Source of the DNA: Archaeoglobus neptunius
GTDB lineage: Archaea > Halobacteriota > Archaeoglobi > Archaeoglobales > Archaeoglobaceae
Direction: 5' to 3'
Assembly: GCF_016757965.1 (NCBI RefSeq)
Contig: NZ_JAEKIW010000010.1
Coordinates: 57,599 to 121,598, forward strand
DNA: 64,000 nucleotides
This document shows, piece by piece, positions 53,056 through 61,847 of this stretch (position 1 is the first letter of the stretch; each line of letters opens with the position of its first letter). Under the pieces are notes generated by a model that saw only the letters and a list, made by a program, of their open reading frames with translations, was not told where the DNA came from and did not search any database. The position numbers and the translations under genes were made by a program.

Positions 53056-54825
53056 GTGGATTTGAGGGCACCGCTGAGTTCAAAGTATCTTGTTATACTC
53101 GCATCGGTTGTTGGAGTTATATCAGGCTTAGGTGCCTTTATCTTCTATTTTCTGCTGGATCTGTTCACAAAATTCTTTCTTTCTGGGTTGGACAACTACA
53201 CACCACCGCTGGCAGGTGGAGAGATAGAAGTCGTGAAGGTTAATTTTCATCTGGGCGTGGTGCCCCTTCCGATAGTTGTGGCACTTGGAGGGTTACTGAG
53301 CGGGTACATAGTCTATACCTTTGCACCGGAAACTGAAGGTCACGGAACGGATGCGGTTATCAGATCCTTCCACAGGGCGAGAGGTTATATTCGAGCAAGA
53401 GTGCCCATTGTCAAAACAGTTGCATCGGCGATAACGATAGGAAGTGGCGGAAGTGCAGGTAGAGAAGGCCCTATCGCTCAAATTGGAGCTGGTTTTGGAT
53501 CTTTTCTGGCAGATTTGCTGAAACTCGCAGACAGAGATAGAAGAATCCTGGTCGTATGCGGAGTTTCAGGAGGGATAGGAAGCATATTCAGAAGTCCATT
53601 TGGAGGAGCCATGTTCGGAATCGAGGTTCTTTACAGGAGGGATAATGAGGTAGAGGCTATAATTCCAGCTTTTGTCTCTTCAATAGTTGCGTTCATAATT
53701 TTTGAGATGATGATGAGCTATGTCGCCAACACGCCATTTGGAGTGCAGACCATTTTCAGAATACGTCCGGTTGCAATTCATTCTCCGCTTGAATTTCCGA
53801 TATATGCAGCAGTTTCAGTCCTCACTGCAGCCCTGGGCATTTTTTACATCAGGGTTTTCTATGGGGTTCATGAATTATTCAAAAGTCTCAAAATCAATCC
53901 GATTTTCAAGCCAGCCATTGGTGGCTTTTTTACAGGAGTAATAGGGCTGTTTCTACCCGGTGTGCTTGGAATGGGTTACGGTTACGTTCAAATGGCGATT
54001 GATGGGGAATTAACGTTGACGGTGATATTGCTGCTGATTTTCGGCAGGATAATAACAACATCCCTGACGGTAGGTTCTGGAGGGAGTGGAGGTGTTTTTG
54101 CTCCCTCGATAGTGATTGGGAGCATGATCGGTGCGTTTGTTGGATATCTCTTCCATCAGGCATTCCCCGGCATAGTCATACAGCCAGAAGCTTTCGTGCT
54201 TGTCGGGATGTCTGCGTTTGTTGCAGGAGTTGCAAAAACACCCATTGCAGCAATTTTAATGGTTCTCGAGATGTGCGGAGGATACACTCTCCTGCCTGCG
54301 TTGATGATCGCCGCTACCCTGTCCTACTACATGACTGGAGATTACTCCATCTACTCAGAGCAGGTGGCCAACAGAGCAGCAAGTCCCGCCCATAGAATGG
54401 AGATGTCTGTTGATGTACTCGTGAATGTTAATGTCGGAGATGCCATGGTTCCTGTCGAAAAGCTTGTAACTGTCTCTCCATATCAGAAGGTCAGTGAGGT
54501 GCTCGGGTTAATAGAGAAAACCGGCCACATTGGATTTCCAGTCGTGAGAGAGGGAAAGCTTGTTGGGATAGTAACCTTTGAAGACGTGGAGAGGGTTCCC
54601 ATTGAGGAGAGGGATCAGAAGGTTGTGAGGGATATAATGTCCAGAGACCTGATTGTTACATATCCCGATGAGACACTGGAGGATGCTCTGATAAAACTCG
54701 TTCAGAAGGGAATAGGCAGACTTCCGGTTGTTGATAGGAATGATGAGAGAAAACTTTTAGGCATGGTGACGAGAAGTGATATAATAAAGGCACATGCCAG
54801 AGAGGTGGCGAGGCTGGCGAAATGA
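53056..54825 (+). CDS. ClC-family chloride channel or transporter with CBS pair
   Basis: About 589 residues. The ClC signature GSGGSAGREGPIAQIGAGFG (about residues 131–150; GxFxP-type selectivity region GREGP) and later GSGGSGGVFAPSIVIGS are present, with roughly 10–12 membrane segments up to about residue 440. Two CBS domains follow (VGDAMVPVEKLVTVSPYQKV and VRDIMSRDLIVTYPDETLED), which usually bind adenine nucleotides. The start is GTG. The last four bases overlap the next gene. Whether it is a channel or an H+/Cl- exchanger is not settled here. Confidence 0.92.
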   Translation: MDLRAPLSSKYLVILASVVGVISGLGAFIFYFLLDLFTKFFLSGLDNYTPPLAGGEIEVVKVNFHLGVVPLPIVVALGGLLSGYIVYTFAPETEGHGTDAVIRSFHRARGYIRARVPIVKTVASAITIGSGGSAGREGPIAQIGAGFGSFLADLLKLADRDRRILVVCGVSGGIGSIFRSPFGGAMFGIEVLYRRDNEVEAIIPAFVSSIVAFIIFEMMMSYVANTPFGVQTIFRIRPVAIHSPLEFPIYAAVSVLTAALGIFYIRVFYGVHELFKSLKINPIFKPAIGGFFTGVIGLFLPGVLGMGYGYVQMAIDGELTLTVILLLIFGRIITTSLTVGSGGSGGVFAPSIVIGSMIGAFVGYLFHQAFPGIVIQPEAFVLVGMSAFVAGVAKTPIAAILMVLEMCGGYTLLPALMIAATLSYYMTGDYSIYSEQVANRAASPAHRMEMSVDVLVNVNVGDAMVPVEKLVTVSPYQKVSEVLGLIEKTGHIGFPVVREGKLVGIVTFEDVERVPIEERDQKVVRDIMSRDLIVTYPDETLEDALIKLVQKGIGRLPVVDRNDERKLLGMVTRSDIIKAHAREVARLAK

Positions 54826-56255
54826 AGATTCTTCTCGTCACGGGGAGGCTCGCGGAGGAAATGGTCAGGAAATATGGAAAAGGTGCAGACGTTTACGTTT
54901 GCGATATAGATGTGGCCGCTTTTATAACACCATCCCTTCTTGAAGATGTGGATCTGACAGGTTATGATCTGGTTCTCGTTCCCGGACTGACCTATACCTG
55001 TGACTGGGGGAGCTTTGAAAAGAAGAAACGTGTCAGGGTCAGGCTTGGTCCGATTCACGCCTATGACCTGCAGCACGTTCTCAGGATTGCTGGAAGGATC
55101 GAACTCTCTCACAAAATACCGGCATGCAGGTTAATTGAGTCGGTAAAGGTAGAGGAAGTTTTGAAAGCTGTTGATGCTCTTGAAAAAGATTTCAGATTCA
55201 GAATAGGGGATGTTGCGGTTGGTGGAAATAGCAGAATGAAGGTGGTTGCTGAAATTGCAAGATTCAGCGGAAAGGAAGATTTGAAAGCCATGATAGATCA
55301 CTATACAGAAAGCGGTGCGGACATAATCGATATTGGCGTTCCGCTTGAGTTCGATACGGAATGGCTGTCTAAAATGATAAAGACTGCTGTCGATCATTCC
55401 AAACTTCCCCTGAGCGTTGATACATTCAGCAAAAAGGCCATTGAAATCGCCGTGAGGCATGGAGTTGATATGATAATGAGCGTATCTCGAGAAAATCTGG
55501 ATGCTCTTGATTTAATCGAAAATCAGGCTGTGGTTGTTGTTGATAGGGATGTGGAGAGGTTGTTTAAATTGCTTGACATTGCTGGCCGTAAGGTTGAGAA
55601 GGTGATTGCAGATCCGGTTCTGGATCCGCCTCTGAGGGTTGCTGAGTCCATTATCCGGTATGCCCGGTTCAGGGAAATGGATGATGTAACTCCCGTCCTT
55701 TTCGGTGTGGGCAATGTTACCGAGCTTGCAGATGCTGATTCCATCGGGATGAATGCCGTTCTGGCATTTATTGCCGAGGAGCTTGGATGCAACCTCCTTT
55801 TTACAACAGAGGCGAGCGTCAAAACTTATGGGAGCGTTAGAGAACTTAAAATAGCGTCGTACTTGGCCAAGGCTGCAAAAATAAGAAACTCACCGCCCAA
55901 AGACGTGGGATTGAGTTTGCTTGCCTTGAAGGAAAAAATGAGGTACGATACGACCGTCAATCTGGGTGAAAAGGTAGTCAGGGCTGAGGAAAGTGGAGAA
56001 TTCGTGAGAGACCCACTTGGAGATTTCATAATCCAGGTTGCTGATGGTGAGATAGTCTGCATGCATGAGAAGCTCACTGTTGTTGGCAAAAAGGCGAAGG
56101 AGATTGCCGATACTGTTTTGAGGTACAACCTACTTTCGAGACTGGACCATGCAGCATATCTCGGCAGGGAGCTCATGAAGGCTGAAATTGCAGCACTTCT
56201 TAGAAAGAGTTATATTCAGGACAGAGACCTGAATTTCGGTTTTTACTCAAAATAA
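54822..56255 (+). CDS. Dihydropteroate synthase-related protein (archaeal)
   Basis: About 477 residues, of the archaeal family annotated as DHPS-related (methanogen MJ0107 type). After an N-terminal ~140-residue domain (ILLVTGRLAEEMVRKYG) a TIM-barrel pterin-binding-like core follows: GADIIDIGVPLEFDTEWLSK, LPLSVDTFSKKAIEIAVRHG, DMIMSVSRENLD, and TPVLFGVGNVTELADADS. A C-terminal DUF4346-like extension ends the protein. Family members bind pterin or related cofactors, perhaps in tetrahydromethanopterin synthesis; the reaction is unproven. The start overlaps the ClC stop. Confidence 0.82.
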   Translation: MKILLVTGRLAEEMVRKYGKGADVYVCDIDVAAFITPSLLEDVDLTGYDLVLVPGLTYTCDWGSFEKKKRVRVRLGPIHAYDLQHVLRIAGRIELSHKIPACRLIESVKVEEVLKAVDALEKDFRFRIGDVAVGGNSRMKVVAEIARFSGKEDLKAMIDHYTESGADIIDIGVPLEFDTEWLSKMIKTAVDHSKLPLSVDTFSKKAIEIAVRHGVDMIMSVSRENLDALDLIENQAVVVVDRDVERLFKLLDIAGRKVEKVIADPVLDPPLRVAESIIRYARFREMDDVTPVLFGVGNVTELADADSIGMNAVLAFIAEELGCNLLFTTEASVKTYGSVRELKIASYLAKAAKIRNSPPKDVGLSLLALKEKMRYDTTVNLGEKVVRAEESGEFVRDPLGDFIIQVADGEIVCMHEKLTVVGKKAKEIADTVLRYNLLSRLDHAAYLGRELMKAEIAALLRKSYIQDRDLNFGFYSK

Positions 56256-56369
56256 AGCGTTGTAAAGTTTTGTAAAGTTTTAGAAAGTATTTCAGGCGAG
56301 TTTCAGAGTTCCACTGCGAAAGTTTCCTTATATGTTATGACCACCAAAATCCGTTTGGAGGTGAGCCGG

Positions 56370-57425
56370 ATGAGGAGGACGGCAGTGGCGGTGCTGGTGC
56401 TGATGTGCCTTGCAGTCCTTACCTCGACTGCATCTGCGGTTGGGATGGGCGATAAGATATCAAAGTCAAAGGAGTGGACGGAACAGCAGAAATGGGCTGA
56501 GCAGGAAAAATTCAGGAAGGCGAGAGAATGGTTCAACGAAACCAGAAAAAAGGTTGAGGAGGTTAGAAAGCAGGCGAGAGAAAAAAGGTTTGAGGCCTGG
56601 AAGAAGCATCTCACAGCCTGGGTTGAGATGGCGAAAAGATGGGTTGAGAGAGTGGAGAACAGAGTTGAATATCTCAGACTCAATGAGGAGAGCAAGGATA
56701 GATTGATCGACAGGCTTGAGAATATATCAGCAAAACTTGACGTGATTGAAAAGGATATAGACAGTGCGCAGAATTACACGGAGCTGAGAATGGTTGCATC
56801 CGAAATAAGGGGAATGTGGATGGAACTGAGACATGAAATGAGGGTTGCGGTGCACAACTATGTGCTGGACAAGTACAGCGAAATTCTTGAGAGGCTAAAG
56901 CAGGTCAGTGACAGGCTGGAGGCTGCAGGTGCCAATGTGACAGAACTGAACGAAAAGATAAGCGAAATTGAAGATGCGGTTAACGATCTGAAAAATTACG
57001 TGGGTACACCTGAGTTTTCCCAGAAGGTGAGGGAGATCAATGAAATGTTCAGGGAAGCATTCAAAATCGTCAAGGAGCTTGCAAGAGAGGTGAGACCTGA
57101 ATACCAGCATGGATTCGTATATGCACATGTGAGCGGATCCTTTGAACTCAGCGGAAACTTCAGCTCGGTTCAGATTAAGGGGGAGGGAAACGTGACCCTG
57201 CCAGAGGACGTGATAGTTACGAAGGTTGACAAACCGGGAGTGAGGATAATTGTGGCGAGGGGGAACTTCACCGCCAGTGGAGATGGGGAGTTCAGGATCC
57301 TTGCTCAGGGAACGGGAGTACTGAAGCTCAACGGAGAGGGTTATTACAGGGTTAAGAAGACTCCAACAGGTCCGGTAAGCGAGGAAATTGAATTTGAGGG
57401 CAATGAAACGGTTACTTTCGGGTGA
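56370..57425 (+). CDS. Secreted coiled-coil protein with C-terminal beta domain
   Basis: About 351 residues. ATG 56370 follows GGAGGTGA and gives a signal peptide (RRTAVAVLVLMCLAVLTS, cleavage after ASA). Residues ~25–245 are highly charged helix with Lys, Glu, Arg and regularly spaced Trp (WTEQQKWAEQEKFRKAREWF), likely a coiled coil. The last ~95 residues change to Gly-rich beta strands (GSFELSGNFSSVQIKGEGN). I know no family name. A TATA-like CCTTATATG lies about 40 bp upstream. A small lipoprotein gene follows in the same transcript, suggesting an envelope complex. Confidence 0.8.
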   Translation: MRRTAVAVLVLMCLAVLTSTASAVGMGDKISKSKEWTEQQKWAEQEKFRKAREWFNETRKKVEEVRKQAREKRFEAWKKHLTAWVEMAKRWVERVENRVEYLRLNEESKDRLIDRLENISAKLDVIEKDIDSAQNYTELRMVASEIRGMWMELRHEMRVAVHNYVLDKYSEILERLKQVSDRLEAAGANVTELNEKISEIEDAVNDLKNYVGTPEFSQKVREINEMFREAFKIVKELAREVRPEYQHGFVYAHVSGSFELSGNFSSVQIKGEGNVTLPEDVIVTKVDKPGVRIIVARGNFTASGDGEFRILAQGTGVLKLNGEGYYRVKKTPTGPVSEEIEFEGNETVTFG

Positions 57426-57430
57426 TTGAA

Positions 57431-57697
57431 ATGAATCTCAAGGCAGCGGCCGTGGTTTTTCTCATGGTAGCACTGCTCTTTGCAGGGTGTCAGGGTAAAA
57501 CAGGAAAAACAGGAAAAACTGGTGTTCAGCCAACAACGCCTGCTCAGCCAACAACACCATCATTACCCACGGATTCAGGTCAGAATCCGGGTCAGATGGA
57601 TAATAATGAGGATTTAAATGTCACTAAAGACCTGCAGGACCTCGAACAGCTTCTGCAGGAGCTTGACAGTCTAGACAACGTGCAGTTTAACGTTTAA
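57431..57697 (+). CDS. Small lipoprotein, unknown function
   Basis: About 88 residues. The N-terminus is a lipoprotein signal (AAAVVFLMVALLFAGC, lipid Cys at about residue 20). A low-complexity linker follows (KTGKTGKTG, then PTTPAQPTTPSLP), then an acidic helical tail (KDLQDLEQLLQELDSLDN). The DNA shows a matching short tandem repeat (GGAAAAACA units). It starts six bases after the coiled-coil gene with a GGGTGAT site. The helical tail may pair with the coiled-coil protein. Its stop overlaps the convergent ferredoxin gene by four bases. Confidence 0.75.
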   Translation: MNLKAAAVVFLMVALLFAGCQGKTGKTGKTGVQPTTPAQPTTPSLPTDSGQNPGQMDNNEDLNVTKDLQDLEQLLQELDSLDNVQFNV

Positions 57698-57918
57698 GCT
57701 TCAACCACCCTGACACACCCGGTTGGACAGATTTTTTCACATTTTTTGCATCCGACGCATTTCTCCTGATTCTCCGGAAATGGGATCAGTCTCTTGAACC
57801 TTTTACCGAGAAATCTGAATTCAACTTCCTTCCATGTCCACACTCCATTACTGCAGACTGCAACACACTCTCCAGCACCACCACATCTCCTGGCATCGAA
57901 ATCAACCCTGAACTTCAT
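57694..57918 (-). CDS. Ferredoxin-like 4Fe-4S protein
   Basis: About 74 residues. The first cluster motif is unusual: RCGGAGECVAVCSNGVW, where CX5CX3C may hold fewer or altered ligands. The second is regular: CVGCKKCEKICPTGC. The middle (RFLGKRFKRLIPFPENQE) is a short insertion between cluster motifs. This layout is common in archaeal electron carriers. No obvious redox partner gene adjoins it. Confidence 0.85.
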   Translation of the reverse strand: MKFRVDFDARRCGGAGECVAVCSNGVWTWKEVEFRFLGKRFKRLIPFPENQEKCVGCKKCEKICPTGCVRVVEA

Positions 57919-57981
57919 GTTCAGAGAGATTGAAAATTGAATAAAAGGTGAGGGAGATTTTGATAGATTTGGTAAAAACCG

Positions 57982-59232
57982 CTATCTTATTCTCTCCAGA
58001 ACTTCTTTGGCGTAGTCCAGCCTTATCTTTCTGTCTCTCACCATTATCTCTACTACCCTGTCAACCTCCTCGCCAACAGCTCCTGCCATTATGGCAAGGT
58101 TTCTGGCATGCAGCTCCATATGTCCCCGTTGTATTCCTTCCGTCGCCAGAGCTCTCAGAGCTGCAAAATTCTGTGCAAGTCCCAGTGCTGCCGCAACCCT
58201 TGCCAGTTCCTCAGCACTCTCTACACCGAGTATTTTCAGGCAGGCCTTTGCAATGGGGTTGACCTTGGTTGCACCGCCAATAATTCCAGCAGCCATTGGC
58301 ACCTCTATTGTACCAACAAGATTGCCCTTGCCATCCACTTCGTATGTGGTGAGCGGTCTGTAACCGCCAATTGAAGCGTAGCTGTGGGCTCCCGCCTCAA
58401 CAGCTCTGAAGTCATTTCCGGTTGCGATCATGAGGGCGGAGATACCGTTCATTATTCCCTTGTTGTGCGTGGCGCATCTGTAGGGGTCGGCAGCAGCAAA
58501 AGCATATGCGAGCATTATGCCCTCAACAACCTCCTCGCCACCTATAACATCCTTTGCAAAAACGGCCTTTGCCCTGGCGAGTCTGTATGAGGCGAGATTG
58601 GATATGATTCTCAGGTAGACCTTGCCTCCCGTGATTCTCTCGATAAAGGGGGCCAGACTCTCACACATCGTATTGACCGCATTTGCGCCCATGGCGTCCT
58701 TGACATCCACCACAAGATGGACTATCAGCATCTTACCCATCATCGTGTCTATGATTCTGGCCTCAACGTCCTTGCAACCGCCTCCAAGGCTTACCAGCAT
58801 TGGATCGCACTCATTGGCCTTCTCGATTATTTCATCCCTGTGTCTCAGAACCTCAAACCTTGCAGAATTTGGGTCTGTAAGCTTTGTCACCTGGATCTGG
58901 CCTATCATCACTGAACCCGTGTAATCGGTGATGAATCCACCACTCTCCCTTGCCATCCTTGCAGCATTGCTAGCGGCAGCAACAACACTCGGCTCTTCTA
59001 TTGCCATCGGAATCAGGTAGTCCTTACCATCAATCAGAAAGTTCGTGGCGATACCCAGCGGAAGTTCAAACGTGCCTATAACGTTTTCAATCATTCTGTC
59101 TGCCACATCCAGTGGCAATCCTCGTGAGAATATGGTTTTAGTCTCTTCGTCCGTTAACTTTGCAAATTCAGCGACCTTTTTCAGTCTTTCATTGACACTG
59201 AGCTTGTAGAACCCGGGAATTCGTGAGTTCAT
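57982..59232 (-). CDS. hmgA: Hydroxymethylglutaryl-CoA reductase, class II
   Basis: About 416 residues. It makes mevalonate for isoprenoid lipids. Class II features are AIEEPSVVAAASNAARMARE near residue 80 (catalytic Glu in EEPSVVAAAS), VDVKDAMGANAVNTMCESL (Asp/Asn NAD(P) region), ATGNDFRAVEAGAHSYAS, and the C-terminal RGHMELHARNLA with the catalytic His. Most archaea carry class I; Archaeoglobales are a known exception, attributed to gene transfer from bacteria. A TTATAAAT box lies about 20–30 bp upstream, so the mRNA is probably leaderless. Confidence 0.95.
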   Translation of the reverse strand: MNSRIPGFYKLSVNERLKKVAEFAKLTDEETKTIFSRGLPLDVADRMIENVIGTFELPLGIATNFLIDGKDYLIPMAIEEPSVVAAASNAARMARESGGFITDYTGSVMIGQIQVTKLTDPNSARFEVLRHRDEIIEKANECDPMLVSLGGGCKDVEARIIDTMMGKMLIVHLVVDVKDAMGANAVNTMCESLAPFIERITGGKVYLRIISNLASYRLARAKAVFAKDVIGGEEVVEGIMLAYAFAAADPYRCATHNKGIMNGISALMIATGNDFRAVEAGAHSYASIGGYRPLTTYEVDGKGNLVGTIEVPMAAGIIGGATKVNPIAKACLKILGVESAEELARVAAALGLAQNFAALRALATEGIQRGHMELHARNLAIMAGAVGEEVDRVVEIMVRDRKIRLDYAKEVLERIR

Positions 59233-59432
59233 GAATGCTGTAATCTTCCCTGATTTATAATGCCTTCGGTGCTTAACTCTGAAAACGTAAATGGCAAAAT
59301 CGGCCTGACGATTTCCGGCATAGCCGTGTTATCTGGGTGTCAGAAGGATGAAACAGCATGAAAGCTGCCGGGCCTAGGACCTTAACCTGACTGTCCACCA
59401 ACCTTTAAAAACTTCCGTGATAATGCAGAACG

Positions 59433-60650
59433 ATGAAAATTGCAGTCGTCGGTGCAGGACTCACAGGGCTCAAAGCAGCGAGAGAGTTGAGAGAGTACGC
59501 AAGGGTCAGGGTTTTCGAGCCCGGTGAACTGGGAGGGCTTGCGGCCTCATTTGGTGACAGCTTCAGAATAGAGAAGTACTATCACCACTGTTTCAGGTAC
59601 GATGAATATCTGCTCAGGGAGATAAAGGAGCTCGGGCTTGGATCAAAACTGGTCTGGAAGGTTGCAAAGACGGGGTTTGCGGTGGACGGCAAGATTTATC
59701 CACTCAACACGCCCTTCGAAATCCTTCACTATCCATATCTCAGCTTCAGGGATAAGGTCAGGCTTGCAAGATTCACGCTGAAAAGCCGGAAGATGAACTA
59801 CGAGAATTACGATGATATGGGGGTTATAGAGGGTATCAGGAAAGAGCTGGGGGATGAACTGCTTGAAAAATTTTTCATGCCTTTGCTCAGGTCCAAATTT
59901 GGAGAGAATTCTGAAAAGGTGAGTTTTGCATGGTTGCTTGGAAGAGTGGCGATAAGAAGTAACAGAAAGTACTCGGGAGAGGAAATAGGATATATCAGGC
60001 ACGGATTCCACCAGCTTGTTGAAAGAATGGCTGAAGGGATTGAGATCGTTCCTGAAAGGGCGAAGATAAGAAGAGGCGCAAAGTGGGAGGTCAATGGAGA
60101 GGAGTTTGATGCTGTTATCTTCACAGCACCACTACCGGAGCTTGGAGGCCTCGGAGATGCACTAGGAATTGCGCGGATTGAATATCAGAGTTCTGTGTGT
60201 GCTCTTGTTGCATCCGAAAGCACTTTAACGGAAGAAATTTACTGGACGAATATTGCGGATAAAATGAGCTTTGGGGCAGTAATTGAACACACCAACTTCA
60301 TGCCACTGGAGGATTATGGAACTCATCTCTTGTATCTGGCGAGCTACTCAACACCTGATGGAAGGCTTTTCAACATGACTACGGAGGAGATATCCAGGCT
60401 CTTTCTCTCGGATTTGAGCAAACTGGGGATGAATGTGGAGGATGTAAAATGGATAGAGGTTTTTAAGGCAAAGTACAGCGGACCGATATACGAAAAAGGA
60501 TATGCAAGGAAGATAACCCCGTATAAAGTTGCTGATGGCTTCTATATAGCCGGCATGACATCAAAACCCAACTATCCTGAGAGAAGCATGAATGGCAGTA
60601 TAAGAGCCGGTTATGAGGTGGCAAATGAGGTCAAAAAAGATCTTTTATGA
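59433..60650 (+). CDS. FAD-dependent amine oxidase-like oxidoreductase
   Basis: About 405 residues. The dinucleotide-binding start is KIAVVGAGLTGLKAARELRE, followed by the family motif FEPGELGGLAASF and a DSFRIEKYYHHCF block (Tyr/His pair found in this archaeal and bacterial subgroup). The C-terminus YIAGMTSKPNYPERSMNGSI is the second FAD-binding region. The group (COG1232-like) includes protoporphyrinogen oxidase and UDP-galactopyranose mutase relatives and often occurs with glycosylation genes; the substrate is unknown. A CTTTAAAAAC box lies about 25 bp upstream, so it is probably leaderless. Confidence 0.83.
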   Translation: MKIAVVGAGLTGLKAARELREYARVRVFEPGELGGLAASFGDSFRIEKYYHHCFRYDEYLLREIKELGLGSKLVWKVAKTGFAVDGKIYPLNTPFEILHYPYLSFRDKVRLARFTLKSRKMNYENYDDMGVIEGIRKELGDELLEKFFMPLLRSKFGENSEKVSFAWLLGRVAIRSNRKYSGEEIGYIRHGFHQLVERMAEGIEIVPERAKIRRGAKWEVNGEEFDAVIFTAPLPELGGLGDALGIARIEYQSSVCALVASESTLTEEIYWTNIADKMSFGAVIEHTNFMPLEDYGTHLLYLASYSTPDGRLFNMTTEEISRLFLSDLSKLGMNVEDVKWIEVFKAKYSGPIYEKGYARKITPYKVADGFYIAGMTSKPNYPERSMNGSIRAGYEVANEVKKDLL

Positions 60651-61815
60651 CTTTTTCTGCCAGCATTGCCAGCCTTACTCTGGCGTACTCCGGAAATTTC
60701 TCACTCAGGATTATTTTCGAACCATCAATCCTGCAAACCCCGGCCTTTTCGGCAGTGGCAAGATGCATCTGTGCCTGGCCGAGAATGGGGTGAACATCAG
60801 CGTGGGTGAGGGGATAGGTCACTGCAAGGAATTCACCGGTCACGTCTCTTGATATTTCATGGTGGCTGAACTTAAGCAGTGCCTCCACAGCCTCTCTTGC
60901 CACCCGATATTCTTCTCCCATTTCGTGGCCGTAGGGGCTGTAGGTTTTTATCTTGAAGGCAAGACCCATCCTGTTTAGCTTTTTAACAAGCTTAACGGCC
61001 TCCTCGTTGAGTACCGAGTTAACAAGGAAATTACAGAACAACGCCTTCGGATGACCGTCACCCACATTCAAATCTTCAACCGGAAGTTTTTTCATAAAAA
61101 CCAGTAGGGACTTTAAACTGCAGTCTTCAGGCATGTCAAACCGCTCCTTTACCCTCAGAGTTTGGGAAATTCCGAGAGCTATTACGTAGCTGAGTTTGCA
61201 TGCCATTTCATTAAGTTTCTTTTCTGCTCTGAGAATTCTTCTTCCAACAATCTTTTTTGCGGCAATGTAACCGTCATGAGTCAGTGACAGGAACATCTCC
61301 GGCTTCAGTTTTGGCTTGGAGGATGAGACCGCAAATCCGAGCCTTTTAAGATCTGCAAGGGTTATTTCGAGCGGTCTATATCGGATATCCTTTTCATACA
61401 CCTCTCCAGCTATGTACAAATAAGCAAGAGCATCTTCAATCGCCTTAACGTACGACGATGGGTTATCCAGCTTCTCTTCCTCCATTTCAGGCATCTCCAC
61501 TCCAAAATGCCTGCAGAAATCTTCCAGGGAGATGCAACCTTCGCAATCACCAATGATGTATATGTCGCGGAAGGGGTATGAAAGCAACCTCTCCACGCAG
61601 GATTCGTAGCTTCCTGCATATATGTCGATACCGATTCTTTTCCGGGGGATGAAGAGGTCCACCCATCCAAGAGGCACCCTGAAAGGGGACAGAACTCTGT
61701 ATCCGACCCTCCTCAGTTCGTCTGCAATCCGCTCTCTCAATGAAAGGTACATGGAAGCGGTTTGAAACTGGATTAATTTGCTTTCCGGTGGGAGTTCTGA
61801 ACTCATGGCTGTCAA
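60631..61815 (-). CDS. Conserved archaeal protein, unknown; nuclease-like N-terminus
   Basis: About 394 residues, soluble. The N-terminal part (LRERIADELRRVGYRVLSPF, WVDLFIPRKRIGIDIYAG, DIYIIGDCEG) has the look of a restriction-endonuclease-like fold with an E…D…(I)DIY pattern, but the catalytic set is not certain. The middle may be a winged-helix region, and the C-terminal helical part has HHEISRDVTGEFLAVTYP. I do not recognise the family. It overlaps the oxidoreductase gene by 20 bases at the 3' ends. The start is uncertain: ATG 61815, 61806 or 61755. Confidence 0.6.
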   Translation of the reverse strand: MTAMSSELPPESKLIQFQTASMYLSLRERIADELRRVGYRVLSPFRVPLGWVDLFIPRKRIGIDIYAGSYESCVERLLSYPFRDIYIIGDCEGCISLEDFCRHFGVEMPEMEEEKLDNPSSYVKAIEDALAYLYIAGEVYEKDIRYRPLEITLADLKRLGFAVSSSKPKLKPEMFLSLTHDGYIAAKKIVGRRILRAEKKLNEMACKLSYVIALGISQTLRVKERFDMPEDCSLKSLLVFMKKLPVEDLNVGDGHPKALFCNFLVNSVLNEEAVKLVKKLNRMGLAFKIKTYSPYGHEMGEEYRVAREAVEALLKFSHHEISRDVTGEFLAVTYPLTHADVHPILGQAQMHLATAEKAGVCRIDGSKIILSEKFPEYARVRLAMLAEKVIKDLF

Positions 61816-61847
61816 CGTACGGCAGTCCGCATGTTGCCCCCCAAAAA

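Noticed and set aside
59233..59432. A C/D-box small RNA between hmgA and the oxidoreductase gene
   Set aside because: GGATGAAAC and CTGAC only loosely resemble C and D boxes and are in the wrong order and spacing; the two promoter boxes explain the spacer's ends.
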